Notes: a model not told the origin generated them from the sequence alone. A stretch of 64,000 bases of DNA from Bradyrhizobium sp. CCGUVB1N3 (GCF_024199925.1 NZ_JANADR010000001.1:5397501-5461500), one strand, 5' to 3'. Counted from the first letter of the stretch, positions 52,750 to 62,369 are shown. Numbers and translations: made by a program.

Positions 52750-55626
52750 TTGCGTCTGATCAGGTGCCTCGCGCCCATTGCGCTGGGCCTCATGATTCTT
52801 GTCGCCGCGTCGCCTGCACGCGCGCTTGACGCCGTCAGCGTCCGCAGCGACGCGCCCGCGATCGACCTCACCGCCGTACTCGAGCACCAGCGCAGCGACG
52901 CTGACCGCATCCAGGTATCCACTGCGCCCGGCACCGACGGCATCGTCCGCCGCATCGAGGTGCGCGCCCGCGAGGGTGGCCAGAACTGGGTGGTGTTCGC
53001 GCTCGCCAACAACACCGACGACCAGCTCGATCGCCTGATCGTAGCGCCGCACTATCGCATCGTCTCGTCCGGCCTCTTGTGGCCCGACCTCGGGCTGTCG
53101 CGCATTGCGACCATCACGCCCTCGGTCGGCGACCGGCCCGAACGCCAGGAGAGCGCGACCGCAGACGTCTTCCGCGTCACGCTCGACCCCGGCTCCGTCG
53201 TCACCTTCGTCGCGGAGCTGCGCACCGACAAGCTGCCGCAGCTCTATCTGTGGGAGCCCGAAGCCTACAAGGACAAGGTCAACTCGTTCACGCTCTACCA
53301 GGGCATCGTGATCGGTATCTCCGGCCTGCTGGCGCTCGTGCTCACCATCCTGTTCGTGGTGAAGGGCAGCATCATGTTCCCGGCGGCCGCCGCGCTCGCC
53401 TGGGCGGTGCTGGTCTATATCGGCGTCGATTTCGGCTTCTGGGGCAAGGTGCTCGACATGTCGAACAACGCCGAGCGCATCTGGCGCGCGGCGGGCGAAG
53501 CGATTCTGGCCGCGACCCTGCTGGTGTTCCTGTTCGCCTATCTCAACCTCAGCCGCTGGCACGTGCGCTACTCGCACATCACGGTGGGCTGGCTCGCCTT
53601 CTTAGGCTCTCTCGTCGCGCTCGCCCTGTTCGATCCGGCCGTCGCCTCCGGCATTGCGCGCATGTCGCTGGTGCTGATCGCCTTCGCCGGCTTTGCGCTG
53701 ATCGTCTATCTCTCGACCCACGGCTTCGACCGCGCGGTGCTGCTGATCCCGACCTGGTTCCTGCTCGTGATCTGGGTGGTCGCAGCCGGCATGACGGTTG
53801 CGGGCTCCGTGACCAACGACATCGTCGGCCCGGCACTGCTCGGCGGCCTCGTGCTGATCGTGATGCTGATCGGCTTCACGGTCATGCAGCACGCCTTCGC
53901 CGGCGGCGGCGCCACCACCGGCGTCGTCTCCGACATCGAGCGGCGGGCGCTGGCGCTCGCCGGTTCCGGCGATCTGATCTGGGACTGGGACGTTTCCGCC
54001 GACAAGGTGTTCACCAGCCCCGAGACCGAGGCACTGCTTGGCCTGAAACGCGGCACGCTGGAAGGGCCGGCTGCGACCTGGCTGGAGGTGCTGCATCCGC
54101 TCGATCAGGATCGCTTCCGCGCGGCGCTCGACAGCGTGCTCGACCAGCGCCGCGGCCGCCTGGTGCAGGATTTCCGCCTGCGCACGCCGGACGGCCATTT
54201 CATGTGGTTCGCGCTGAAGGCACGGCCCGTGGTCGGCTCCGACGGCGAGGTCTCGCGCGTGGTCGGCACGCTCACCGACGTCACCGAGCTGCGCAATGCC
54301 GAAGAACGCCTGCTGCACGATTCCGTACATGACAATCTGACCGGCCTGCCCAACCGCAAGCTGTTCATGGACCGCCTCGGTGCCGTCGCGAATTTCGCCA
54401 AGACCATGCCGACGCTGCGGCCGACGCTGATGGTGATCGATCTCGACCGCTTCAAGCAGGTCAACGATTCCGTCGGCATCGCGGTCGGCGACTCCATCCT
54501 GCTCACGCTCGCCCGCCGCCTCACCCGCATCCTGAAGCCGCAGGACACACTGGCGCGGCTCGCCGGTGACCAGTTCGGCCTGATCCTGCTGTCCGAGCAG
54601 GACCCGGCCCGCATCACCGCCTTTGCCGAGACAATCCGCAAGACCATCCGCGCGCCGATCGCCTTCAACGACCGCGAGATCTTCCTCACCGCCTCGATTG
54701 GCCTCGCGCTCTCCGATCCGCAGACCCAACTGACGGACGAGATCATCAAGGACGCCGAGCTTGCGATGTATCATTCCAAGCGCATCGGCGGCGATCGCAT
54801 CGATGTCTACAAGCCGGCGATGCGCGCGCGAAAAACCGACCGCCTGACGCTGGAAAGCGAGCTCCGCCGCGCCATCGAACGGCAGGAATTGACGATCCTC
54901 TACCAGCCGATCGTGCGGCTGGAAGATCGCTCGATCGCCGGCTTCGAGGCGCTGTCGCGCTGGGATCATCCAAAACTCGGACGGATGTCGCCGTCGGAAT
55001 TCATCACGATTGCGGAAGAGACCGGCCTCATCGTCGACCTTGGCCTGTTCGTGCTCGACCAGACCGCAAAGCAGCTCTCGGTCTGGCAGCGCGCGATGCG
55101 CTCACGCGAGCCGATCTTCGCATCCGTCAACGTCTCCTCGCGGCAATTGCTCCGCCATGACCTCATCCACGACATCCGCACCGTGCTGTCGCGCTCCTCG
55201 GTCGCACGCGGCACGCTGAAGCTGGAATTGACGGAATCCCTGGTGATGGAGAATCCGGAGCACGCAGCGCAGATGCTGACTCGGATCCGCGAGCTCGGCA
55301 CCGGGCTGTCGCTCGACGATTTCGGCACCGGCCATTCCTCGCTCGCCTATCTCCAGCGCTTCCCGTTCGACACCATCAAGATCGACCAGTCCTTCGTGCG
55401 CACCACGAGCCGCGGCACCCGCCCCGTGATCCTGAAATCGATCATCGCGCTGGCGCACGATCTCGGCATGGACGTGGTGGCAGAGGGCGCCGAGACCGAC
55501 TCGGACGCGGTCGAGCTCTACCAGCTCGGCTGCGAATACGCCCAGGGCTTCGCCTTCGGCGAGCCGATGGACGCCGACGCCGCGATGCGGCTGCTCACCG
55601 AAGTGCGGCTGGAAGCGGCGACCTAG
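52750..55626 (+). CDS. 7TMR-DISM / PAS / GGDEF(degenerate) / EAL membrane protein
   Basis: A 958-aa c-di-GMP protein. A signal peptide (LIRCLAPIALGLMILVAASPARA) and an extracytoplasmic 7TMR-DISM domain (to about residue 170) precede seven helices (about 175-385), a PAS fold (AGSGDLIWDWDVSADKVFTSPETEALLG, in parts) and tandem GGDEF-EAL domains. The GGDEF site reads AGDQF, so cyclase activity is unlikely. The EAL domain keeps FEALSRWDHP, NVSSRQL, ELTES and DDFGTGHSS, so phosphodiesterase activity is expected. The start is a TTG at 52750 with GGAG eight bases upstream. It is flanked downstream by a Cache-GGDEF gene. Confidence 0.9.
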   Translation: MRLIRCLAPIALGLMILVAASPARALDAVSVRSDAPAIDLTAVLEHQRSDADRIQVSTAPGTDGIVRRIEVRAREGGQNWVVFALANNTDDQLDRLIVAPHYRIVSSGLLWPDLGLSRIATITPSVGDRPERQESATADVFRVTLDPGSVVTFVAELRTDKLPQLYLWEPEAYKDKVNSFTLYQGIVIGISGLLALVLTILFVVKGSIMFPAAAALAWAVLVYIGVDFGFWGKVLDMSNNAERIWRAAGEAILAATLLVFLFAYLNLSRWHVRYSHITVGWLAFLGSLVALALFDPAVASGIARMSLVLIAFAGFALIVYLSTHGFDRAVLLIPTWFLLVIWVVAAGMTVAGSVTNDIVGPALLGGLVLIVMLIGFTVMQHAFAGGGATTGVVSDIERRALALAGSGDLIWDWDVSADKVFTSPETEALLGLKRGTLEGPAATWLEVLHPLDQDRFRAALDSVLDQRRGRLVQDFRLRTPDGHFMWFALKARPVVGSDGEVSRVVGTLTDVTELRNAEERLLHDSVHDNLTGLPNRKLFMDRLGAVANFAKTMPTLRPTLMVIDLDRFKQVNDSVGIAVGDSILLTLARRLTRILKPQDTLARLAGDQFGLILLSEQDPARITAFAETIRKTIRAPIAFNDREIFLTASIGLALSDPQTQLTDEIIKDAELAMYHSKRIGGDRIDVYKPAMRARKTDRLTLESELRRAIERQELTILYQPIVRLEDRSIAGFEALSRWDHPKLGRMSPSEFITIAEETGLIVDLGLFVLDQTAKQLSVWQRAMRSREPIFASVNVSSRQLLRHDLIHDIRTVLSRSSVARGTLKLELTESLVMENPEHAAQMLTRIRELGTGLSLDDFGTGHSSLAYLQRFPFDTIKIDQSFVRTTSRGTRPVILKSIIALAHDLGMDVVAEGAETDSDAVELYQLGCEYAQGFAFGEPMDADAAMRLLTEVRLEAAT

Positions 55627-55889
55627 TAGCGCCGCTTCTCGCTCGGCATTTTCCTGAACCTCACGCTCTTGCCGTCCGGCATCCGCGTCGCCGTGAAGCC
55701 CGCGGCGAGGCAGGCTTCGCGCTGCGGCATCTGGATGTCGGGGCTGCGCAGGCTGTCCCACCAGGACGCGCGCTGCGCCGCACGCGGCAGGGCCGCGCCG
55801 ATGATCTCCTCGATCTGGTCAAAGCTCAGCACGAGCTCCATCTGCTTCTGCCGCTTCAGGTAATCGCGCAACGCGTCGTAGTCGTTCAC
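55623..55889 (-). CDS. Small DUF7662-like protein sharing its stop with the EAL gene
   Basis: An 88-aa basic protein. The segments YDALRDYLKRQKQMELVLSFDQIEEIIGAALPRAA (in parts: LSFDQIEEIIGAALP) and WWDSLRSPDIQ...EACLAAGF recall the DUF7662 family, seen in several mobile and core contexts; the assignment is from memory and tentative. It ends in the same CTAG tetranucleotide that contains the stop of the convergent EAL gene (4-bp overlap). ATG 55889. Function unknown. Confidence 0.75.
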   Translation of the reverse strand: MNDYDALRDYLKRQKQMELVLSFDQIEEIIGAALPRAAQRASWWDSLRSPDIQMPQREACLAAGFTATRMPDGKSVRFRKMPSEKRRY

Positions 55890-56034
55890 CGTCGTCCTCG
55901 ATCGTTCATCGGGGCCCGCCCTTGCCGAAAAACGTTAGCCCTGGAAACCGTTTCTTAACTGATTGCGACGCCGGCGTCCCAGCTTAAAGACTACTCAAGA
56001 TTTCAGGTGCATCCACTAGTGTCGGGAGCAAGTG

Positions 56035-57534
56035 ATGCTGGCTGGATGGCGCGAAGGCACGGCCCGGCGGCCGTGGCGAATTTCGGCGAAGCTGCTGATC
56101 ATCTCGTCGATCGTGACGGTGATCGGCTTTTCCGCCATTTGCGTCAACGTGATGCTGGACATGCGCCGCGGCGAGGAGGCGCTCGCCCGCCAGACCCTGG
56201 AAAACCTGGCCACGACCATCGAGGCCGACATCAGCCGCAACATCGAGATCTATGATCTGTCCCTAAAAGCGGTGGCCAGCAACATGCTGCTGCCCGAGAT
56301 CGGGACGGTCAGCAAATCGATCCGGCAACTGATCCTGTTCGACCACGCCACGACCGCCAAGCATTTCGGCGCCATTCAGGTGTTCGACGCCGACGGCAAG
56401 CTGACCATCGACGCATCCACGCTCGACCCGGTCGCGGAGAGCCGCGCCGACGAGGAGTATTTCAGGGTTCATCGCGACAATCCCAATGCGGGGCTGTTCA
56501 TCAGCCGTCCGATGCTGTTTCGCGGCGCCTATGCCATCGTGCTGAGCCGGCGGGTCAACGATCAGGACGGCGGTTTCATGGGCGTCGTTGCCGGCTCGAT
56601 CCGCTTCAGCTATTTCCACGAGCTGTTCGAGCGGCTGAACCTCGATCCGCAGGACACCATCACCGTGCTCAAACGCGACCGCACCATCATGATGCGGCGG
56701 CCGTTCGATCTCGACGTGATCGGCAAGAATCTGAGCGACCGGCAGAACTGGAAGCCGGACAATCTGAGGGAAGGTGGCACCTATGCGGGACAGGGCCCCG
56801 TGGATGCGACGCTGCGCCTCTATGTCCGCAGTGGCAGTACCATCACCCCCCTGTTCGTCGTCGCGGGCAAGCCGCTGAGCGCTGTGTTCGAGCTTTGGCA
56901 GAAGGAAGCCTTGCGCATCGGCGCCGTGGTGCTGGTGCTCGCGTTGTTCGTGCTGGGCTCGACGGCGGTGCTGGCGCGCGAGATCGGTCGCCGCGCCACG
57001 GCCGAGAACAAGCTCGAGGAGATGGCGACGACTGACGCGCTCACCGGCCTGCGTAACCGCCGCAAGTTCGATTCCGTGATCGACGTCGAATGGCGGCGCG
57101 CAATGCGCCAGAAGACGCCGGTCGCGCTTCTGATGATCGATGCCGATCACTTCAAGGCCTACAACGACACGTTCGGTCACCAGGCCGGCGACCAGGTGCT
57201 GGTCGGCATCGCCATCTGCATCTCCGATTCCGTGCGCCGCGCCGGCGACTGCCCCGCGCGCTATGGCGGCGAGGAATTTGCCGTGTTGCTGCCGGGCACT
57301 TCGGAGGCCGATGCGTTCAAGATCGCCGAGACAATCCGCTGCAAGGTGCAGGGCTGGTCCGACGACCAGGCGAGCACGACGGTCTCCTGCGGCATCGCAA
57401 GCCTCGTCCCCACGGCCGGCATGGACTGGTCCATCCTGGTGACCGCCGCCGACAAGGCGCTCTACGCCGCCAAGGCCGGCGGCCGCAACCAGTCCGTGGT
57501 CGCGAACATTCCAAAGCTGTCGCTGGTGGCGTGA
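56035..57534 (+). CDS. Cache-domain diguanylate cyclase
   Basis: A 499-aa membrane receptor. The first helix (LLIISSIVTVIGFSAICVNVML) and second helix (IGAVVLVLALFVLGSTAVLA, near residue 300) flank a periplasmic double-Cache-type domain (AIQVFDADGKLTIDAST, DEEYFRVHRDNPNAGLFISRP). The cytoplasmic GGDEF domain has DALTGLRNRRKFD, IDADHFKAYNDTFGHQAGD and an intact active site RYGGEEFAVLLPG. It should synthesise c-di-GMP in response to a small ligand. GGGAG lies six bases before ATG 56035; a GTG three bases earlier is possible. Confidence 0.92.
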   Translation: MLAGWREGTARRPWRISAKLLIISSIVTVIGFSAICVNVMLDMRRGEEALARQTLENLATTIEADISRNIEIYDLSLKAVASNMLLPEIGTVSKSIRQLILFDHATTAKHFGAIQVFDADGKLTIDASTLDPVAESRADEEYFRVHRDNPNAGLFISRPMLFRGAYAIVLSRRVNDQDGGFMGVVAGSIRFSYFHELFERLNLDPQDTITVLKRDRTIMMRRPFDLDVIGKNLSDRQNWKPDNLREGGTYAGQGPVDATLRLYVRSGSTITPLFVVAGKPLSAVFELWQKEALRIGAVVLVLALFVLGSTAVLAREIGRRATAENKLEEMATTDALTGLRNRRKFDSVIDVEWRRAMRQKTPVALLMIDADHFKAYNDTFGHQAGDQVLVGIAICISDSVRRAGDCPARYGGEEFAVLLPGTSEADAFKIAETIRCKVQGWSDDQASTTVSCGIASLVPTAGMDWSILVTAADKALYAAKAGGRNQSVVANIPKLSLVA

Positions 57535-57549
57535 TTGATCCGTTGAGGT

Positions 57550-57630
57550 GTCATTCCGGGATGGTGCGTCAGCACCAGACCCGGAATCTCGAGATTCCGG
57601 GTTCGGTCCTGCGGACCGCCCCGGAATGAC
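57550..57630. repeat. Intergenic repeat, GTCATTCCGGGG family (short copy)
   Basis: GTCATTCCGGGATGG...CCCCGGAATGAC are complementary ends, with AGACCCGGAATCTCGAGATTCCGGGTTC, itself a perfect palindrome around CTCGAG, inside. It separates the convergent Cache-GGDEF and galU genes. Related to 31080-31206. Confidence 0.85.
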
Positions 57631-57656
57631 AAGAGAGGGCGCGAGCGCCTTCGCCC

Positions 57657-58532
57657 TTACGTCTCCAGATACTTCTTCATCTCAGCGAGCAGGCCGTCGC
57701 GCAGCTCGGGGCGCTTCAGGCCGTAGGCGATGTTGGCGCGCAGGAAGCCGGCCTTGGAGCCGCAATCATGGCGCTCGCCTTCGAACTCGACACCGTAGAA
57801 TTTCTGCGACTTGGCGAGCCCGATCATGGCGTCGGTGAGCTGGATCTCGCCGCCGGCGCCGCGTTCCTGCGTCTCCAGGATCTTGAAGATCTCGGGCTGC
57901 AGAATGTAGCGGCCGGTGATCGACAGGTTGGAGGGCGCAGTACCCTTCGGCGGCTTCTCCACCATGCCATCAACCTCGAAGATCTTGCCGGTGCGTTTTC
58001 CGACGCCGCAGATGCCGTATTGATGCGTGAGATGGTCCGGCACGGCCTCGACCGCGAGCACGTTCGTCTTCTCGCCAAGCTGGCTTGCGGCCTCGATCAT
58101 CTGCTTCAGGCAGCCCGGCGTGTTGAGCACGAGCTCGTCGGGCAGCACGACGGCAAACGGCTCGTCGCCGACGATGTCGCGCGCGCACCAGACCGCGTGT
58201 CCGAGGCCAAGCGGCGCCTGCTGGCGGGTAAAGCTGACCGCGCCGGCCTCCGGCTGGTTCTGCGCCAGAACCTCCTGCTCGGTCTTCTTGCCGCGCGCGG
58301 CCAGCGTGGCGTCAAGCTCGAACATGCGGTCGAAATGGTCCTCGATGACGGCCTTGTTACGCCCGGTGACGAAGACGAAATGCTCGATCCCGGCCTCCCT
58401 GGCCTCGTCATAGACGTACTGGATCAGCGGCTTGTCGACGATGGTGAGCATTTCCTTGGGCATCGCCTTGGTGGCGGGCAGCACGCGGGTGCCGAGGCCG
58501 GCGACGGGGAAGACGGCTTTGCGGATTTTCAT
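57657..58532 (-). CDS. galU: UTP-glucose-1-phosphate uridylyltransferase
   Basis: A 291-aa nucleotidyltransferase making UDP-glucose for polysaccharide and lipid synthesis. Motifs are KAVFPVAGLGTRVLPATKAMPKEML (in parts: GLGTRVLPATKAMPKEML), FVTGRNK, AVVLPDELVL, EKPPKGTAPSN and the C-terminal FEGERHDCGSK. Length and motifs are normal. It stands alone, with a 204-bp upstream region in which nothing specific was recognised. Exopolysaccharide formation is a known use in rhizobia. Confidence 0.95.
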   Translation of the reverse strand: MKIRKAVFPVAGLGTRVLPATKAMPKEMLTIVDKPLIQYVYDEAREAGIEHFVFVTGRNKAVIEDHFDRMFELDATLAARGKKTEQEVLAQNQPEAGAVSFTRQQAPLGLGHAVWCARDIVGDEPFAVVLPDELVLNTPGCLKQMIEAASQLGEKTNVLAVEAVPDHLTHQYGICGVGKRTGKIFEVDGMVEKPPKGTAPSNLSITGRYILQPEIFKILETQERGAGGEIQLTDAMIGLAKSQKFYGVEFEGERHDCGSKAGFLRANIAYGLKRPELRDGLLAEMKKYLET

Positions 58533-58736
58533 GGGATTGATCGAATACCTTGCGACGTGCGGGCGTGGAGCAATGACATCTTGCTAGCCGGTTTGCAGCC
58601 GGTAACAAAGGCGGATGTTGGGCCCCCTGCCCCGGGACTTGAGGAAAAGGCCCCCTACAAAATTTCACCTTTGTTAAGATATTGGCAACCGTAACAAGGG
58701 CCTCCTGCAGCCGGATTTTGGCCGCACAGGTGGGAC

Positions 58737-60122
58737 ATGACGCGATCGATGGCAGGACTTGCAGGAATGACCGGCGCAACCCTGGTTGCGGCCGCCCTCC
58801 TGTTCCCGCTTCAAGCGCACGCGCAGGGATCAAACGGCCTGTCCAACCTGTTCGGCGGCATCTTCTCCGGCTCTAACCCATCGCCCGCACAACCCGCGCC
58901 GGCCCAGGGCGGCGCGCAGGCGGGAAGTCAACCTTGGAGCGGCGAGGACGGCGCCTCCGGCCATCCCCTGATGACCGCAGCCGCGATCCGGGAGGCCGCC
59001 GCCAATTTTGACAATTGCGTTGCATCGATGTGGCCCGATGCCGCACGTCGCAACATCACCCAGGAAAACTTTCAGCGCTTCACCGCAGGGCTCGCGCCAG
59101 ACCTGCGCATCATGGACCTCCTGGACTCGCAGCCGGAGTTCACCAAGTCGATCTGGGACTATCTCGACATCCTCGTGAACGACAACCGCCTCGCCAAGGG
59201 CAAGGAGATCCTCGTCAGGTACAAGGCGCAGTTCGACGCCACCGAGAAAGCCTACGGCGTCGACCGCTATATCATTGCCGCGATCTGGGGCATCGAATCC
59301 AACTACTCGACCCAGATGGGCGACCGCAGCGTACTGCAATCCACCGCGACGCTGGCCTGCATCGGCCGCCGCCAGGCCTATTTCAAGGATGAATTCCTCT
59401 CCGCGCTGGAAATACTCAACCGTGGCGATCTGAACCCAGAGCAGATGCGCGGCTCCTGGGCCGGCGCGTTCGGCCCGACGCAATTCATGCCGACCGCGTT
59501 CAAGCGCTTTGCAGTGGACGCCGATGGCGACGGAAGGCGCGACGTGGTCGACAATCCGGCCGACCTGATCGCCTCCACCGCCAACAATCTCAAGAAGGAC
59601 GGCTGGGAGAGCGGCGCGAGCTGGGGCTACGAGGTCGTGGTGCCGCAGGGCTTCAACTACATGCTGGCGGACCGGGCCAAGGCGATGACGATCGCGCAGT
59701 GGGAGAAGCTCGGAATCACCCGCGCCACCCGCCAGCCCTTCCCGCATCCGGCCGACAAGGCCTATCTGCTGGCGCCCGCCGGCGCCGCGGGTCCGGGCTT
59801 CCTGATGCTGCAGAATTTCCGCGTGATCATGAAGTACAATCCGGCCGAGGCCTACGCGCTGGCGATCGGCCATTTCGCCGACCGGCTGCGGGGCGGCCAG
59901 CCCTTCGTGCAGCCCTGGCCGCGGCAGGAGCGCGAACTGTCCCGCGCCGAGCGGCTGGAATTGCAGCAGCTCCTGGCCCAGCGCGGCTTCTACAAGGGCA
60001 CGCCGGACGGCCAGTTCGGCGGCCAGACCCGCGACGCCCTGCGCAACTTCCAGGCCTCGATCGGGGCTCCCGCGGACGGATTTGCCTCCTCCGACATGCT
60101 GGAGCGGCTGCGCGGGCGGTAA
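58737..60122 (+). CDS. Lytic murein transglycosylase (MltB type) with peptidoglycan-binding domain
   Basis: A 461-aa exported enzyme that cleaves the glycan strands of peptidoglycan. A signal peptide (TLVAAALLFPLQAHAQ) is followed by a Gly/Pro-rich linker, the SLT_2 catalytic domain (AIWGIESNYSTQMGDRSV with catalytic Glu, GSWAGAFGPTQFMPTAF, DADGDGRRDVVDN) and a C-terminal PG_binding_1 domain (LLAQRGFYKGTPDGQFGGQTRDALRNFQ, in parts). ATG 58737 with GTGGG upstream. It probably takes part in wall turnover; the next gene also encodes an exported wall-related hydrolase. Confidence 0.93.
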   Translation: MTRSMAGLAGMTGATLVAAALLFPLQAHAQGSNGLSNLFGGIFSGSNPSPAQPAPAQGGAQAGSQPWSGEDGASGHPLMTAAAIREAAANFDNCVASMWPDAARRNITQENFQRFTAGLAPDLRIMDLLDSQPEFTKSIWDYLDILVNDNRLAKGKEILVRYKAQFDATEKAYGVDRYIIAAIWGIESNYSTQMGDRSVLQSTATLACIGRRQAYFKDEFLSALEILNRGDLNPEQMRGSWAGAFGPTQFMPTAFKRFAVDADGDGRRDVVDNPADLIASTANNLKKDGWESGASWGYEVVVPQGFNYMLADRAKAMTIAQWEKLGITRATRQPFPHPADKAYLLAPAGAAGPGFLMLQNFRVIMKYNPAEAYALAIGHFADRLRGGQPFVQPWPRQERELSRAERLELQQLLAQRGFYKGTPDGQFGGQTRDALRNFQASIGAPADGFASSDMLERLRGR

Positions 60123-60282
60123 ATCCGTCCCAAAAGTAACCCTGAGCACGAAATCCGGCCTCCGCCCTTGACGAGGGCGGCAGTTCCCCGGTGTATGGCG
60201 CAATCAAATCTGCCCGTTTGCGGCCCGATTCCGTTATTATATCGCACCAATTCCGAAACCGTGGCGCGCGCCTCAGAACCGC

Positions 60283-61980
60283 ATGTCGAAGCCGAAATCA
60301 TTTTTCAAGGCGTTGACCGAGACCGGCCCGTTGATCGCGCTGGGGACGGCGCTTGCGATCATGGTGTCGGTTGCCGGCCCTGCGTCAGCACAGTTCTTCA
60401 ACTTCCCCGGCTTCGGCGGACCGTCGCGGCCCGCGGCGCCGCGCAGTGGCGGCGGCTGGTTCGGCGGCGACTTCTTCGCCCCCTTCCAGCAACAACAGCC
60501 GCAGGCACCGCGCCAGGATTTTTCACGCGCGCCCGCGCCTGCCAAGCGCGACACGATCCCTGAACGCAACGTACTGGTGATCGGCGACTCCATGGCCGAC
60601 TGGCTCGCCTATGGCCTCGAGGACGCCTACACCGAGCAGCCCGACATGGGCGTGATCCGCAAGCACAAGACCACGTCCGGGCTGATCAAGTACCAGCCGA
60701 AGGGTGAGCCCTCGGACTGGGCCGCTGCGGCCAAAGGCATTCTCGACACCGAGAAGCCCGACGTCATCGTCGTCATGCTCGGCCTGAACGACCGCCTGGC
60801 GATCCGCGAGCCTGCGGCGGACAAATCCGACAAGCCTGCGGACAAGAAGAACGACAAGGGCGCGCGCGCCAAGCCGCAAGGCAAGCCGGGCGACGCCAAA
60901 ACCGACTCCAAGCCCGGCACGGATGCCGCCGCAAAGCCTGACGACAAGCCGGCGGACAGCGACCTGCCGCAGGACGACGCCGACAATGCCGATGCGCCGC
61001 AGACCGCGGCGCCGGAAAAGACCGCGCGCTCGCCGAACGGGCTCTATGAATTCCGCGACGACCGCTGGGTCGAACTCTATGGCAAGAAGATCGAGGAGCT
61101 GATCGGCGTACTCAAGGCCAAGGGCGTGCCGGTGCTCTGGGTCGGCCTGCCCGCAATCCGCGGTCCGAAGGGTACGGCGGACATGTTGTTCCTGGACTCG
61201 CTCTATCGCGAAGGCGCGGCCAAGGCCGGCATCACCTATGTCGATGTCTGGGACGGCTTCGTCGACGAAGCAGGCCGCTTCCTGCAGAAGGGCCCCGACT
61301 TCGAAGGCCAGATCCGCCAGCTCCGTACCTCTGATGGCGTCTATTTCACCAAGGCCGGCGCACGCAAGCTCGCCCATTATGTCGAACGCGAGATTACGCG
61401 TCTGCTGGCGGGGCGCTCAGGCCCGATCGCATTGCCGAGCGAGCCGGCAACGCCCGACACCAGCGCCGAGCCCGGCAAGCCCGCGCCGCGGCCGCTGGCG
61501 GGACCGATCGTGCCGCTGGTTGCGGCCTCGATCTCCACCGACCAGTTGCTGGGCGGACCGGGATCGCGTCCGGCCGCGGTCGATGCACTCGCGGCCAAGA
61601 CGCTGGTGAAGGGCGAGCCGCTGACACCACCGGCAGGCCGCGCCGACGACTATGCCTGGCCACGGCGCGAGGTCGGACGCGAGCAGGCCAAGGGCGATAC
61701 GCCGGTCGCGGCGACGACGCCTGAAGGCGGCGCCAATCCAAATGCGGGGACGACGCCGAGTGCTGCCGCCGCCATCGCACCGCCAAAGCTCGCGCCGAAG
61801 AAGCCGCCGGTGCAGCAACCGGCCCAGGCAACGCCGTCGCTGCGCGATTTCTTCAGCTTCGGCTCGCCATCGCCGCCGCGTCAACTGGCGCCGCAGCCGC
61901 CGCGCAATCCCACTCCGGCGATCCCGCGTCCGCCGGGCAATGTTGGGCGATCGGCGGAATTCACCAATCCGCCGCGATAG
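60283..61980 (+). CDS. DUF459 SGNH-hydrolase-like exported protein
   Basis: A 565-aa protein of the SGNH/GDSL group (DUF459). A membrane segment or signal (TGPLIALGTALAIMVSVAGPASAQ) leads to a Gly/Pro-rich stretch, then GDSMADWLAYGLEDAY (SGNH block I), VVMLGLNDR (block with Asn), an inserted low-complexity region of Lys/Asp/Pro (about residues 180-250) and FTKAGARKLAHYVE, which carries the block V histidine. The C-terminus is long and Pro/Ala-rich. In this family the acidic insertion is common. The acyl or acetyl substrate, perhaps a surface polysaccharide, is unknown. Confidence 0.87.
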   Translation: MSKPKSFFKALTETGPLIALGTALAIMVSVAGPASAQFFNFPGFGGPSRPAAPRSGGGWFGGDFFAPFQQQQPQAPRQDFSRAPAPAKRDTIPERNVLVIGDSMADWLAYGLEDAYTEQPDMGVIRKHKTTSGLIKYQPKGEPSDWAAAAKGILDTEKPDVIVVMLGLNDRLAIREPAADKSDKPADKKNDKGARAKPQGKPGDAKTDSKPGTDAAAKPDDKPADSDLPQDDADNADAPQTAAPEKTARSPNGLYEFRDDRWVELYGKKIEELIGVLKAKGVPVLWVGLPAIRGPKGTADMLFLDSLYREGAAKAGITYVDVWDGFVDEAGRFLQKGPDFEGQIRQLRTSDGVYFTKAGARKLAHYVEREITRLLAGRSGPIALPSEPATPDTSAEPGKPAPRPLAGPIVPLVAASISTDQLLGGPGSRPAAVDALAAKTLVKGEPLTPPAGRADDYAWPRREVGREQAKGDTPVAATTPEGGANPNAGTTPSAAAAIAPPKLAPKKPPVQQPAQATPSLRDFFSFGSPSPPRQLAPQPPRNPTPAIPRPPGNVGRSAEFTNPPR

Positions 61981-61994
61981 TCGTCTCGTATAGG

Positions 61995-62369
61995 CTAGCC
62001 GTAGTAGCGCCAGCGCGGCGGCGGGCGGCGGGCTGGCCGCGACATCAACAGCGCGAGCGCAAAGCCGATGCTGCCGGCGACCAGCAGCGCACTGAGCGGG
62101 TTGTCCCGCACTCTCTTTGCAAGAGCCTGCGTCCCGTCGCGGAATGTATCCTGCCCAGCTTCATAGGCGTCCTTCGCATAACCGGCAGCGCTATCCGAAG
62201 CATCGCGCGCGGCATCCTTTGCCTGGCCGTACAGGTTCTGCACGGCGCCGGCCGCTTCGCGCGCCTTGGCCGAAGCTTGCGTCTTCGCGTCTCCCGTCAT
62301 CTCGCCGACCGCACCTTCGACGCGTCCGGCAAACTCCTTGGCTGATCCGGCAATCCGATCGTTGTCCAT
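61995..62369 (-). CDS. CsbD-like protein with C-terminal membrane helix
   Basis: A 124-aa protein. The first 40 residues match CsbD stress-protein features (RIAGSAKEFAGRVEGAVGEMTGD). An Ala/Asp-rich amphipathic helix follows, then a C-terminal membrane helix (NPLSALLVAGSIGFALALLMS) as in DUF883/ElaB proteins. The combination suggests membrane association under stress. ATG 62369, with GAGGAGG 8 bp upstream. It is convergent with the DUF459 gene, 14 bp apart. Confidence 0.85.
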   Translation of the reverse strand: MDNDRIAGSAKEFAGRVEGAVGEMTGDAKTQASAKAREAAGAVQNLYGQAKDAARDASDSAAGYAKDAYEAGQDTFRDGTQALAKRVRDNPLSALLVAGSIGFALALLMSRPARRPPPRWRYYG

